Of a DNA stretch of 64,000 bases, positions 54,483-63,054 are shown piece after piece. Position 1 is the first letter of the stretch, and the number at the start of each line of letters is the position of its first letter. Source of the stretch: Candidatus Rhodoluna planktonica (GTDB lineage Bacteria > Actinomycetota > Actinomycetes > Actinomycetales > Microbacteriaceae); contig NZ_CP015208.1 in the NCBI RefSeq assembly GCF_001854225.1, positions 744,001 through 808,000 on the forward strand. The letters are read 5' to 3'. The notes below the pieces were generated by a model, which had not been told where the DNA came from, searched no databases, and saw nothing but the letters and a program-made list of their open reading frames with translations. The position numbers and the translations under genes are program-made.

Positions 54483-55192
54483 AAGCTCTGGTGATCATCC
54501 CCACCTACAACGAAGCTGAGTCGATCGGCAGACAACTCGAGAAATTGCTCGAATTCGAAAACCTTGAGATTTTGGTCGTTGACGATAACAGCCCCGATGG
54601 AACTGCAGGTTTGGTTGAGCAGATCAGACGTTATCAAAACCGAGTTCACCTGCTACCGCGGCAACAGAAAGATGGCCTTGGACGCGCCTACCTCGCCGGT
54701 TTCGATTGGGGCCTTAAGGCGAACTTTGACTACCTAATTGAGATGGACGCCGATGGTAGTCACCGCACTGAAGACCTTCCGCTGCTATTGCAACAAGCGC
54801 AAACCCATGATTTGGTGATCGGATCGCGTTGGATTCCGGGAGGACGCGTTCAGAATTGGTCGAAGCTCAGAGAGTTGATTTCTAGATTCGGAAATTTCTA
54901 CGCTCGAAAGATGCTCGGCTGTGAAATTAGAGACATGACTGCCGGTTTCCGCTGTTTTCGCGCATCTTTCCTAAAGCAACTTGACCTATCGGATGTTGCG
55001 GCTCGCGGCTATGCATTTCAAGTTGAAGTTGCCTGGCGAGCAGCAAAAGAGTCAAACCAAATAATTGAGGTTCCAATTACCTTTGTAGAACGCGAAGTTG
55101 GCCAATCAAAAATGACCTATTCAATCGTTCTTGAGGCTTTACTGCTGGTTACCAAATGGGGATTCCAGCGAATACTCTCAGCGGCTCGATAA
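54479..55192 (+). CDS. polyprenol monophosphomannose synthase (GT2)
   Basis: This enzyme transfers mannose from GDP-mannose to polyprenyl phosphate, making the donor for lipoglycan and protein mannosylation. The 237-residue GT2 protein has the N-terminal IIPTYNEAESIG (about 6-17), VVDDNSPDGTAG (about 33-44), and EMDADGSH with the Asp-x-Asp metal site (about 89-96), followed by VIGSRWIPGG. It lacks the membrane domain, like the actinobacterial soluble form. The start is TTG with GGAGG eight bases before it, inside the end of lnt. rbpA lies convergently downstream, as in Mycobacterium. Confidence 0.92.
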   Translation: MKALVIIPTYNEAESIGRQLEKLLEFENLEILVVDDNSPDGTAGLVEQIRRYQNRVHLLPRQQKDGLGRAYLAGFDWGLKANFDYLIEMDADGSHRTEDLPLLLQQAQTHDLVIGSRWIPGGRVQNWSKLRELISRFGNFYARKMLGCEIRDMTAGFRCFRASFLKQLDLSDVAARGYAFQVEVAWRAAKESNQIIEVPITFVEREVGQSKMTYSIVLEALLLVTKWGFQRILSAAR

Positions 55193-55266
55193 TTATGCCT
55201 CGTCTAACCCGATGAGCCTGCCAAGTTTGACAGTTTTAGGATCAATCCCGAGTTTTAAAGATCGAC

Positions 55267-55629
55267 TTAGAGGTCAGCCTTACCACCGGCGCGACGCGAG
55301 CGAATGTAATCGAGACGCTCCTGCAAAATTTCTTCAAGTTCATCTCGACTGCGGCGCTCAAGCAACATTTCCCAGTGCGATCTTGGAGTTTTAGCCTCAG
55401 GTGCTTCGAGGATGATGGCCTTCCCGTCTTCGAGTAGGATGCCAAGCTCGGAACAGTTTTTGCATTGCCAGGTCTCTGGCAACTCTGCCTCGGCAGCAAA
55501 AACAACTTCAAAAATGTGGTTGTTTGGGCATTGGAAAGAATGCTTGTTTCTAGGGGAGTAGTCGACTCCGCGTTCGCTTTCTAAACTTTGCGAACCCAAT
55601 CGCATTCCGCGCATAGTCTGCTGTGACAT
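55267..55629 (-). CDS. rbpA: RNA polymerase-binding protein RbpA (canonical)
   Basis: RbpA binds the principal sigma factor and promoter DNA and stabilises open complexes. The 120-residue protein has the N-terminal MRGMRLGSQSLESERG tail, a zinc-capable core with CPNNH (about 34-38) and CKNC (about 56-59), the basic linker PEAKTPRSHWEMLLERRS, and the sigma-interaction domain helix RDELEEILQERLDYIRSRR (about 93-111). The spot next to dpm1 matches Mycobacterium (Rv2051c-Rv2050). ATG 55629 has GGAG five bases upstream. A second family member sits at 13234-13611. Confidence 0.93.
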   Translation of the reverse strand: MSQQTMRGMRLGSQSLESERGVDYSPRNKHSFQCPNNHIFEVVFAAEAELPETWQCKNCSELGILLEDGKAIILEAPEAKTPRSHWEMLLERRSRDELEEILQERLDYIRSRRAGGKADL

Positions 55630-55684
55630 TTTTTCTCCAATGTTCGCCCTTGAAGGGTCAACAGCGTCAACCAGAGACATTCGA

Positions 55685-55715
55685 AAACAATTCCTGAGAG
55701 CGGGTTGGCTCTCAG
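55685..55715 (-). terminator. terminator downstream of GDPD gene
   Basis: Reading on the reverse strand, CTGAGAGC (55708-55715), loop CAACCC, GCTCTCAG (55694-55701), then GAATTGTTTT. The stem is perfect, the T-run short. It separates the GDPD gene from rbpA. Confidence 0.65.
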
Positions 55716-55722
55716 AAAATTA

Positions 55723-56463
55723 TCAGGAACAGAGTGTTGCACGGGCCACGTCGCAGCGGTCGGTGACTATCCCGGATGCGCCTTTTGCGACCAGTTCTTT
55801 CATTGTGGCCGGATCATTTATCGACCAAAAGTGAACCTTGAGCCCCAAAGCTTTCAACCAGGAGATGAATCTTGAGTCCGCCAAATCGAGCTTTCCAAAA
55901 TGTATCGGAATCTGAACCGCATCCATGTCCTTGACCAGCAAGCGAGCGAGTTTGACCCAACCCAGGCGAAAGAGCCCCAGCAAAAGAAATACTTCGACAC
56001 CTGCTGCAGATTGCGCCACTGGCAAAGACAATTCTCTGACAGCCGCAAGGCGGCGTTTCCTGCTGAAACTGGCCACTCGAACGCGAGAGTGAATTTTGGT
56101 CGCCTCGATAATCTGGGCCAGTGGTTTTGCCGCCTCGATTACCTTGACGTCGATATTCAGAAAGATGCCGGGGAAGTGGTCAATTACCTGCTGCAGCGTA
56201 GGAATGACATTTTCGCCGTCACCCACTTCAGTGAGTTGCCTAGCCGTCAATTCTCGTACTTTTGCCGATGTTTTCCAGACTCGACTTAGGTCTTCATCGT
56301 GAAAAACCACGATCTGCCCATCCGCGCTCAAATGCACGTCTAATTCGAGAGCGGTTGCACCCGCGTCAATCGCTGCACGGAAAGCGCCCAGTGTATTTTC
56401 TGAGTGCTCTAGAGCCAACCCTCGATGAGCAAGAATTTCAGGCTGGACAATTTCTGGTCGCAC
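55723..56463 (-). CDS. glycerophosphodiester phosphodiesterase
   Basis: This enzyme hydrolyses glycerophosphodiesters to glycerol-3-phosphate and an alcohol, for example in phospholipid turnover. The 246-residue TIM-barrel protein has AHRGLALEHSENTLGAF (catalytic His, about 12-28), ELDVHLSADGQIVVFHDEDL (metal Glu/Asp and second His, about 39-58), and a final WSINDPATMKELVAKGASGIVTDR segment. No signal peptide is visible, so it is cytoplasmic. It starts with GTG; GAAAGG is nine bases before it. It is divergent from the YczE-like gene across 48 bases. Confidence 0.92.
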   Translation of the reverse strand: MRPEIVQPEILAHRGLALEHSENTLGAFRAAIDAGATALELDVHLSADGQIVVFHDEDLSRVWKTSAKVRELTARQLTEVGDGENVIPTLQQVIDHFPGIFLNIDVKVIEAAKPLAQIIEATKIHSRVRVASFSRKRRLAAVRELSLPVAQSAAGVEVFLLLGLFRLGWVKLARLLVKDMDAVQIPIHFGKLDLADSRFISWLKALGLKVHFWSINDPATMKELVAKGASGIVTDRCDVARATLCS

Positions 56464-56499
56464 TGGGATAGCCTTTCAATTTTCTTGACATGCAGCCAT

Positions 56500-56505
56500 T
56501 AGGGT
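56500..56505 (+). promoter_or_regulatory. -10-like TAGGGT, 6 nt before YczE-like GTG
   Basis: TAGGGT, then TGGGTT, then GTG at 56512. No ribosome site is present. A perfect TTGACA at 56485-56490 is only nine bases upstream, too close to serve as the -35 of this hexamer. Confidence 0.5.
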
Positions 56506-56511
56506 TGGGTT

Positions 56512-57120
56512 GTGGCCGCTAACCCAGATACTAATCTTTTTCTTCGTCTAACTCGACTGATGCTGGGACTAGCGCTCTACGGTTTTGGATTGGCGCTCAT
56601 TGTCGACGCCAGCATTGGTGTCCCACCCTGGGATGTTTTAGCCCTAGGTATTGCCAAGCAGCTTGGCATAACCTACGGGATGGCCAGCATAGTGGTCTCA
56701 ACCCTGGTTCTAATTGCCTGGATACCGCTTCGAGTTAAGCCCGGTATCGGCAGTGTTCTAAACGCAATCTGTATCGGCCTCTTTGCGGATTTATTTATGC
56801 CTTGGTTGCCCAACCTTGAAGGTTTTTGGTTCAACCTGGGCAGTTTTTTAGTTGGTATGGTGGCGGTAGCCTTCGCAACCGGGCTCTACATCAGTTCTCA
56901 CCTTGGCCAGGGCCCACGCGACGGCCTAATGCTCGGAACACAGAAGAAACTTGGCTGGAAATTTTGGAAAATCAGAGGAATGTATGAGGTCGGGGTTCTA
57001 ACCATCGGCTGGCTGCTCGGCGGTCAAGTCGGTTTGGGAACCCTGATTTTCGCGATTTGTATCGGCTACCTTACTCAAGCATCCTTGGTCTTTTTCAAAC
57101 TGCAACCGGGAAAGAAGTAA
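56512..57120 (+). CDS. YczE/YyaS/YitT-family membrane protein
   Basis: The 202-residue protein has five to six hydrophobic segments and the family's repeated pattern in LIVDASIGVPPWDVLALGI (about 25-43) and GLYISSHLGQGPRDGLMLG (about 124-142). Proteins of this group in Bacillus and Actinobacteria are of unknown function; some are near transport or antibiotic genes. It begins with GTG without a ribosome site, and is likely co-transcribed with the NUDIX gene directly after it. Confidence 0.87.
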   Translation: MAANPDTNLFLRLTRLMLGLALYGFGLALIVDASIGVPPWDVLALGIAKQLGITYGMASIVVSTLVLIAWIPLRVKPGIGSVLNAICIGLFADLFMPWLPNLEGFWFNLGSFLVGMVAVAFATGLYISSHLGQGPRDGLMLGTQKKLGWKFWKIRGMYEVGVLTIGWLLGGQVGLGTLIFAICIGYLTQASLVFFKLQPGKK

Positions 57121-57122
57121 CA

Positions 57123-57617
57123 GTGGTCGCACCTGGGAGCCACCGTAAAACCGCCCGAGTGCTGCTAATTGATGAGCAACACAGAATTCTGCTGTTATTG
57201 ACGCACTTCGATCCAGACGTAAAACTGCCACCACGCTGGATAACTCCAGGTGGCGGAATTGATGAGGGCGAGAGCACCATTGACGCTGCGGTTCGTGAAC
57301 TGTTCGAGGAAACCGGAATTCAAGTATCAGCGCCAATTCTTGGTGAAAGCGTCTGGGAAACTTCAGGCCGTTGGCTCTGGGGCGACGGCAGAAATTTTCA
57401 TGATTTCACGGACACGTTTTTCCTGCACCGAATCAACCAGACGTTCGAATTAGATCGGTCTAACTGGACAGCCGATGAACATCGCGATGTTTTGGATTAT
57501 CGCTGGTGGTCACCAGAGGACTTTTTTGCACCACAGCAGTATTTGATTGGTCCGCCGGGGTTGGCTCAGTTTTATCTCGACCACCTCTACCCGAAGCTGC
57601 TACCTCAAAGCCGATAA
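57123..57617 (+). CDS. NUDIX hydrolase
   Basis: The 164-residue protein has a complete Nudix box GGIDEGESTIDAAVRELFEETGI (split: GGIDEGESTIDAAVREL and FEETGI; about 43-66), the metal-binding helix that hydrolyses nucleoside diphosphates linked to another group. The ARVLLIDEQHRILLLL N-terminal strand and WWSPEDF C-terminal segment fit the fold. I took GTG 57123, two bases after the YczE-like stop, as start; an ATG at 57057 lies inside that gene. The substrate cannot be predicted. Confidence 0.88.
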   Translation: MVAPGSHRKTARVLLIDEQHRILLLLTHFDPDVKLPPRWITPGGGIDEGESTIDAAVRELFEETGIQVSAPILGESVWETSGRWLWGDGRNFHDFTDTFFLHRINQTFELDRSNWTADEHRDVLDYRWWSPEDFFAPQQYLIGPPGLAQFYLDHLYPKLLPQSR

Positions 57618-57676
57618 TAAACATTATGTCAAGTTATTGATTTCGCATCGAAATACAGTCCTGCCCTGCAGCAGAA

Positions 57677-58753
57677 TTAGTCGATTGAGTCGGTTTGCGT
57701 TGCAGCAATCCATTCGGTGAGTTTCGAAAGCGTTGCACCTGACTCAAGTGCAACAGTCACTTTTTGTAACGCAGCGTTGAAACGCTCGTGCAAATCTTTA
57801 GTGGCTGCATCTGGATTCGTGGCAAGTTCGTAGCTGACCAGACCACCTGCCGCATTCAGCAGCACGATGTCTTTGATCGCACCGAGGTTTCCATCAGTTT
57901 TTCCAGCAAACAAGGCTTTAGCAACTTCGGCGTTGAAATGAGCGTCGCCACCGATAAGCGCATCAATCTGGGTCGGTTGAATACCCAATTTTTTCAGGTT
58001 CAGCTTTTCGAGGCCCACTTCTCCCCCAGAAACCTGCCACACCTGACTGTCACCGGTAGTGGTTAGTTCATCTAGACCGTCATCGCCACGGAAAACCAGC
58101 GCAGTGCGTCCGCGATTCGCGATTTCCTGGGCCATTAGCGGCGCAACCACCGCGTTAGCCACACCCAGCGAAGTCGCAATTGGCTGAGCCGGATTTGCTA
58201 GCGGCCCTAAAAAGTTAAAAGTGGTCGGAACACCGAGCTGTTTTCTAATTGGTGCGACGTAGCGCATCGCCGGGTGGAATACCGGTGCGAAGAAGAAGGT
58301 GATGCCAAGTTGCCGGAATACCTCGGCGACCCGAACTGGAGATAGGTCTAAACGGATGCCCAAGACTTCGAGCATCTCCGAGCTGCCGGTTTTACCCGAT
58401 GCTGAACGCGAACCGTGCTTCATCACCGGAATACCTGCACTAGCGGTGACGACTGTGGCCATGGACGAAACATTCACGGTACCGACTAGGTCTCCACCGG
58501 TGCCAACGATATCGACCGCGTCACTGCCGGTGTCGAGTATTACCGCATGATCCAGCATCACGTCGACCAGGCCGGAAAGCTCCTGAACCGACTCCCCCTT
58601 GGCACGCAAAGCCATCATGAATGCACCAACCTGGGCCTCTGAGGCTTCTCCGGACATGATCTCACGCATCGCCCAGCTTGCTTCTTGCCGACTTAGGTCT
58701 GATTTGAGAAGTAGTTTGCCTAAAATTGCCGGCCAGGTTTGCACGAGAGTCAT
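57677..58753 (-). CDS. trpD: anthranilate phosphoribosyltransferase
   Basis: TrpD joins anthranilate to phosphoribosyl pyrophosphate in tryptophan synthesis. The 358-residue protein has the PRPP-binding GTGGDLVGTVNVSS (about 86-99), KHGSRSASGKTGSSEMLE (about 112-129) and the conserved FLGPLANP (about 179-186). It is separated from any other trp gene; in Mycobacterium trpD is likewise found alone beside ctaE-qcrCAB. There is no ribosome site; TAAACT lies seven bases before the ATG. Confidence 0.95.
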   Translation of the reverse strand: MTLVQTWPAILGKLLLKSDLSRQEASWAMREIMSGEASEAQVGAFMMALRAKGESVQELSGLVDVMLDHAVILDTGSDAVDIVGTGGDLVGTVNVSSMATVVTASAGIPVMKHGSRSASGKTGSSEMLEVLGIRLDLSPVRVAEVFRQLGITFFFAPVFHPAMRYVAPIRKQLGVPTTFNFLGPLANPAQPIATSLGVANAVVAPLMAQEIANRGRTALVFRGDDGLDELTTTGDSQVWQVSGGEVGLEKLNLKKLGIQPTQIDALIGGDAHFNAEVAKALFAGKTDGNLGAIKDIVLLNAAGGLVSYELATNPDAATKDLHERFNAALQKVTVALESGATLSKLTEWIAATQTDSID

Positions 58754-58760
58754 GTCCCCA

Positions 58761-58766
58761 AGTTTA
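58761..58766 (-). promoter_or_regulatory. -10-like TAAACT, 7 nt before trpD ATG
   Basis: On the reverse strand TAAACT, then TGGGGAC, then ATG at 58753. The GGGGA is too close to the start to act as a ribosome site. Leaderless start inferred. Confidence 0.5.
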
Positions 58767-58825
58767 TTGGCGAAAATGGTTGAAAAACCTAGCGCAAATT
58801 CACCTTTTTAGCCTCGTCTCAAGGT

Positions 58826-58831
58826 TAGGAT
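58826..58831 (+). promoter_or_regulatory. -10-like TAGGAT, 6 nt before ctaE ATG
   Basis: TAGGAT, then TGAACT, then ATG at 58838. The same TGAACT precedes two other leaderless candidates (42549 and 39691). No ribosome site is present. Confidence 0.55.
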
Positions 58832-58837
58832 TGAACT

Positions 58838-59449
58838 ATGACGACCATTTCAGCACCAGTCATTAACCGCCCGAGTGCCACATCAGTTGGCACCATTGTT
58901 TGGCTCGGCAGCGAGGTGATGTTTTTTGCAGGCTTATTCGCGATGTACTTCAGCCTTCGAGCTAACTCGCCAGAGATTTGGGCGAATGACACCGCAATTC
59001 TGAATGTGCCATTTGCACTGGTCAACACCTTGATTTTGGTCGCCTCATCCTTCACCGCTCAGTTCGGTGTATTTGCTGCAGAACGACTTCAACCCCGACG
59101 CACCGGCCTCTCCCCTGTCAAGTGGGGAATGGTTGAGTGGTTCTTCCTCAGCTACATTCTTGGCGCAATCTTCGTTGCCGGTCAGGTCTGGGAGTACGCG
59201 ACCCTAATCTCTGAAGGCGTTTCGCTCAGCTCGAACTCCTATGGTTCAGCTTTCTACATCACCACTGGCTTCCACGCTTTGCACGTTACCGGTGGCCTAG
59301 TCGCATTCCTTTTGGTTATCGGCAAGACCTATGCGGCAAAGAAGTTCGGCCACTACGAGGCAACCAGCGCAATTGTGGTGTCTTACTACTGGCACTTTGT
59401 CGATGTGGTCTGGATTGGCCTATTCCTAATCGTTTACGTTCTGAAATAA
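58838..59449 (+). CDS. ctaE: cytochrome c oxidase subunit 3
   Basis: CtaE is subunit III of the aa3-type cytochrome c oxidase. The 203-residue protein has five hydrophobic segments and family residues [21 protein letters not shown] (split: [14 protein letters not shown], about 27-40), [13 protein letters not shown] (about 147-159) and the C-terminal [14 protein letters not shown]. It leads the operon ctaE-qcrC-qcrA-qcrB, joining oxidase and bc1 subunits as in other Actinobacteria, where the two complexes form one supercomplex. It appears to be expressed as a leaderless mRNA. Confidence 0.96.
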   Translation: MTTISAPVINRPSATSVGTIVWLGSEVMFFAGLFAMYFSLRANSPEIWANDTAILNVPFALVNTLILVASSFTAQFGVFAAERLQPRRTGLSPVKWGMVEWFFLSYILGAIFVAGQVWEYATLISEGVSLSSNSYGSAFYITTGFHALHVTGGLVAFLLVIGKTYAAKKFGHYEATSAIVVSYYWHFVDVVWIGLFLIVYVLK

Positions 59450-59468
59450 ACCGAAAGAAACCAAACAA

Positions 59469-60269
59469 ATGGCAATTTTTAAGCGCAACGCCAAGGGTTC
59501 ACGTCGCAGCCCGCTAGCAGCGATCATCGTTATGGTGGCTGGTTTGGCAGTTACTGGCTCTGGCTACGCTGCAGCAACTGCAGCTGTCGAATCGGTAAAG
59601 CCGGTTTCAGCTGTTCAGAGCGCAACTCAAATTGAAGAGGGACGCAAGCTTTTCCTAGCTAACTGTGCCAGCTGTCACGGTACCAACGCTGAAGGTGCCG
59701 CTGGAGGCCCATCGCTCAAGGGTGTCGGTGCCGCTTCGGTTGAATTCCAGGTTGCTACCGGTCGCATGCCAGGTCAGGCCTCAGGTCCACAGCTAGAAAA
59801 GAAGCCAGTTCAGTTCACTGAAGAACAAATCTTGGCTATGGCCGCATACATTGGTTCACTTGGTGGACCAGCAATTCCGACCGATGAAATGGTGGCAGCA
59901 AACGGTGACACTACTCGCGGCGGCGAGCTATTCCGCATCAACTGCGCAATGTGCCACAACGCCGTTGGTGCCGGTGGTGCACTAACCGAAGGTAAATACG
60001 CGCCAGCGCTAGAGGGCGTGACCGAACGTCACATCTACTCGGCCATGGTGACCGGTCCTCAGAACATGCCAGTGTTCAACGATGCGAACCTAACTCCAAA
60101 AGACAAAAAAGACATCATCACCTACCTGAAGTGGGTTGAAACGAACCCATCTGCTGGCGGTTACGAACTAGCTGGCCTAGGCCCTGTGGTTGAAGGTCTA
60201 TTCGCTTGGGTCTTTGTTCTAGGCGGAATCATCGCGATCACAATTTGGCTTGGCGCGAAGTCGAACTAG
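59469..60269 (+). CDS. qcrC: diheme cytochrome c subunit QcrC
   Basis: QcrC carries electrons directly from the bcc complex to aa3 oxidase in Actinobacteria, which lack soluble cytochrome c. The 266-residue protein has an N-terminal membrane anchor (about 15-35), two c-type heme sites, CASCH (about 66-70) and CAMCH (about 162-166), each followed by the methionine-containing distal segments, and a C-terminal membrane helix (about 243-262). The region around AGQASGPQLEKKPVQF is the linker of the first heme domain. It lies 19 bases after ctaE. Confidence 0.95.
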   Translation: MAIFKRNAKGSRRSPLAAIIVMVAGLAVTGSGYAAATAAVESVKPVSAVQSATQIEEGRKLFLANCASCHGTNAEGAAGGPSLKGVGAASVEFQVATGRMPGQASGPQLEKKPVQFTEEQILAMAAYIGSLGGPAIPTDEMVAANGDTTRGGELFRINCAMCHNAVGAGGALTEGKYAPALEGVTERHIYSAMVTGPQNMPVFNDANLTPKDKKDIITYLKWVETNPSAGGYELAGLGPVVEGLFAWVFVLGGIIAITIWLGAKSN

Positions 60270-60295
60270 GTTTAGGAAAAGGGAGAAGTACAAAA

Positions 60296-61342
60296 GTGAG
60301 CGAAAAGAGCCTCGCCTCAGCCGGTTCGGAAGAGCCTGAATACAACTATGATGGCGGCTTAGCTGTTGTGGCTAAGGATGCAATCAAGAACCCAGGTCTA
60401 GAGCCGCATCGCGTTCGCATGACCGACAAGAGTAAAAAGCACGAGAATGCGGCAGCTAGACAGGTCGCAGCTTTCTTCTTCACCTCAGTGTTCGGCAGCG
60501 CTTTTGCTATCTGGGCTTACTTTTCATTCCCACTCACCGAGGATTTGGGCACTGTTCGAAACAACACCTTCTTCTTAGGTCTGGGTATCACCCTAGGACT
60601 TCTCGGCATCGGAATCGGTGCTGTGCACTGGGCAAAAACCCTCATGCCAGACAACGAAGTTTCTGAGGCCCGTCACATCACTCGTGGAAGTGAAGAAGTT
60701 CGTGCACGTGCGGTTGAAATCATCAAGTTGGCTGACAGTGAGTCGGGCTTTACCCGACGCAAGCTAATCCGCCGTTCGCTATACGGCGCGTTGGCACTCT
60801 TCCCGCTGCCAGCAATCATGATTTTCGGTGACTTGGGGCCAAACCCTGGTGACTCGCTTCGTCACACCATGTGGAAAAAAGGCACCCGTCTAGCAACCGA
60901 CCCATACGGCACACCAATCAAGGCTGCCGACGTAACCTTAGGTTCGGTTTTCCACGTAATTCCTGAAGGTCTCAACGAGCTTGAGCACCACAAACTTGAA
61001 GAAAAGGCTAAAGCTGCAGTTCTGCTGATGCGTCTCGACCCAGCCGATCTCAAAGAAGCTGAGGACCGCAAAGACTGGTCTTACGACGGAATTGTTGCTT
61101 ACAGCAAGATTTGTACTCACGTTGGTTGCCCAGTGGCACTTTATGAGCAGCACACGCACCACCTACTCTGCCCATGCCACCAGTCAACCTTCGATGTTAC
61201 CGAGCACTGCAAGGTCGTTTTCGGCCCAGCCGCTCGTCCACTTCCTCAGCTGCCAATCACCGTTGATGAAGAGGGCTACCTAATTGCCCAAAGCGATTTC
61301 AATGAACCAGTCGGACCAAGTTTCTGGGAGCGTGCAAACTAA
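60296..61342 (+). CDS. qcrA: Rieske iron-sulfur subunit QcrA
   Basis: QcrA is the Rieske subunit of the bcc complex. The 348-residue protein has three predicted membrane segments in its N-terminal half (about 55-77, 90-110 and 162-180), as in actinobacterial QcrA, followed by the Rieske domain with CTHVGCPVALYE and CPCHQSTFDV supplying two Cys and two His ligands (about 279-312). The SGFTRRKLIRRSLYG segment just before the third membrane helix contains the twin-arginine signal expected for Tat export. GTG 60296 has GGGAG upstream; the frame is open earlier, within qcrC. Confidence 0.94.
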   Translation: MSEKSLASAGSEEPEYNYDGGLAVVAKDAIKNPGLEPHRVRMTDKSKKHENAAARQVAAFFFTSVFGSAFAIWAYFSFPLTEDLGTVRNNTFFLGLGITLGLLGIGIGAVHWAKTLMPDNEVSEARHITRGSEEVRARAVEIIKLADSESGFTRRKLIRRSLYGALALFPLPAIMIFGDLGPNPGDSLRHTMWKKGTRLATDPYGTPIKAADVTLGSVFHVIPEGLNELEHHKLEEKAKAAVLLMRLDPADLKEAEDRKDWSYDGIVAYSKICTHVGCPVALYEQHTHHLLCPCHQSTFDVTEHCKVVFGPAARPLPQLPITVDEEGYLIAQSDFNEPVGPSFWERAN

Positions 61343-63006
61343 TGACTAGCGCAGTAAACACACAGAAAAAGGGCGGCTTCCTAGCCGGAACCGCTAACTA
61401 CCTTGACGAACGTGTCGGCGTAGCAGGAATCTTAAAAGAGTTCGGTCGCAAGGTTTTCCCAGACCACTGGTCCTTCATGCTCGGTGAGGTGGCGCTGTAT
61501 AGCTTCCTAGTCTTGCTGCTGTCAGGTACCTTCCTTACTTTCTTCTTTCAGCCATCGATGGAACTAGTCACCTACGAAGGTGTCTATGGTCCGCTCAAGG
61601 GCGCTGAAATGTCGGTGGCATACGCATCAACACTCGACATCTCGTTTGAGGTTCGCGGCGGATTGCTGATGCGTCAGGTGCACCACTGGGCAGCGCTATT
61701 GTTCGTAGCAGCTGCTGGTTTGCACATGATGCGCGTTTTCTTTACCGGTGCATTCCGCAAGCCTCGTGAAATCAACTGGCTAGTTGGTGTCGTTCTATTC
61801 GTGCTGGGCATGGGTGGCGGTTTCACCGGTTACTCATTGCCAGATGACCTGCTATCGGGCAACGGTCTTCGCATTATCGATGGAATGATAAAGGCCGTAC
61901 CAGTAATTGGTGCCTACACTTCGTCACTATTGTTCGGTGGAGAATTCCCGGGTGAAAGCATTGTTGCGCGACTTTACGGTCTGCACATTTTGCTTATTCC
62001 TGCGCTAATTTTGGTCTTCATCGCCATCCACCTCTTCATGGTGGTTATCCACAAGCACACGCACTACTCAGGCCCTGGTCGCACCGATGCAAACGTCGTC
62101 GGTTACCCACTAATGCCTGTTTACGTGGCTAAAGCTGGTGGCTTCTTCTTCATCGTGTTTGGTGTCATCATGTTGGTTTCGGCCACTATCACCATCAACC
62201 CGGTTTGGAACTACGGCGGTTACGACCCATCTCCGGTTTCTGCTGGTACCCAGCCTGACTGGTACATCGGCTGGGCCGACGGTGCACTTCGTCTAGCCCC
62301 AACCGGCTGGGAGTACGTGCTCTTTGGTCAGACCTGGTCTTGGAACATCTTGGCACCGATCTTGGTCTTGGTTGTCTTCCTAGCCTTGGTAGCTCTGTAC
62401 CCATTCATTGAGGCCTGGGTAACTCAGGACAAGCGTGAGCACCACGTCCTAGACCGCCCAAGAAACGCCCCTACCCGCACCGCTATCGGTGCTGCCGGTG
62501 TGACTTTCTACGCAGTTCTCTGGGCTGGTGCTGGTACCGACCTGATTGCTACCAACTTCAAGATGTCTCTAAACAACGTGCTTACCTCGTTGCAGATCCT
62601 GCTAATCGTTGGACCAATCATCGCCTACATCATCACCAAGCGCACCTGCCTAAGCTTGCAGCGCAAAGACCGCGAAATCGTGCTACACGGCCGTGAAACC
62701 GGTCGCGTAGTCAGACTGCCTCACGGTGAGTTCATCGAAGTTCACGAACCGCTAGACGAGTTTGAGATGTGGAAGCTGGTTGATTTCAAGGATTACCAGC
62801 CAACCCTTGCACGTCCAAACGCTCAGGGAAAGATCACTCTCGGAGCACGTCTGCGTTCAGCGCTATCGCGTTTCTACTTCGAAGACCGCATTACTCCGGT
62901 CACCGCAACCGAATTGGCTGCAGCACACCACGATCACCACGATGAGGTTGTTGCTGAAAAGCCAAAGAAGGCTGTTGCTGCAAAGAAGACTGCAGCAAAG
63001 AAGTAA
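61342..63006 (+). CDS. qcrB: cytochrome b subunit QcrB
   Basis: QcrB is the membrane core of the bcc complex, holding two b hemes and the quinol sites. The 554-residue protein has about nine hydrophobic segments and heme ligand histidines in VHHWAALLFVAAAGLHMMRVF (split: HHWAALLFVAAAGLH) and LYGLHILLIPALIL...FIAIHLFMV; the quinol-oxidation motif appears as PDDLLSGN rather than PEWY-only forms, with PDWYIGW later. The C-terminal extension is an Ala/Lys-rich low-complexity tail. Its start overlaps the qcrA stop by one base. A strong terminator follows. Confidence 0.95.
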   Translation: MTSAVNTQKKGGFLAGTANYLDERVGVAGILKEFGRKVFPDHWSFMLGEVALYSFLVLLLSGTFLTFFFQPSMELVTYEGVYGPLKGAEMSVAYASTLDISFEVRGGLLMRQVHHWAALLFVAAAGLHMMRVFFTGAFRKPREINWLVGVVLFVLGMGGGFTGYSLPDDLLSGNGLRIIDGMIKAVPVIGAYTSSLLFGGEFPGESIVARLYGLHILLIPALILVFIAIHLFMVVIHKHTHYSGPGRTDANVVGYPLMPVYVAKAGGFFFIVFGVIMLVSATITINPVWNYGGYDPSPVSAGTQPDWYIGWADGALRLAPTGWEYVLFGQTWSWNILAPILVLVVFLALVALYPFIEAWVTQDKREHHVLDRPRNAPTRTAIGAAGVTFYAVLWAGAGTDLIATNFKMSLNNVLTSLQILLIVGPIIAYIITKRTCLSLQRKDREIVLHGRETGRVVRLPHGEFIEVHEPLDEFEMWKLVDFKDYQPTLARPNAQGKITLGARLRSALSRFYFEDRITPVTATELAAAHHDHHDEVVAEKPKKAVAAKKTAAKK

Positions 63007-63021
63007 CCTTTGAAAAATAGA

Positions 63022-63054
63022 GGGCCGGGGCTAATCCCCCGGCCCTTTTCTTTT
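63022..63054 (+). terminator. terminator after qcrB
   Basis: GGGCCGGGG (63022-63030), loop CTAATC, CCCCGGCCC (63037-63045), then TTTTCTTTT. A nine-pair GC-rich stem ends the respiratory operon. Confidence 0.93.

Noticed and set aside
56485-56490. Perfect TTGACA before the YczE-like gene
   Set aside because: It is only nine bases from the TAGGGT -10 candidate, far short of the 16-18 bases required; no other -10 is suitably spaced, so I did not call it a -35.
57640-57654. ATTTCG-CAT-CGAAAT palindrome between the NUDIX gene and trpD
   Set aside because: AT-rich six-base arms with no T-run; too weak for a terminator, and at the 3' ends of two convergent genes an operator is unlikely.
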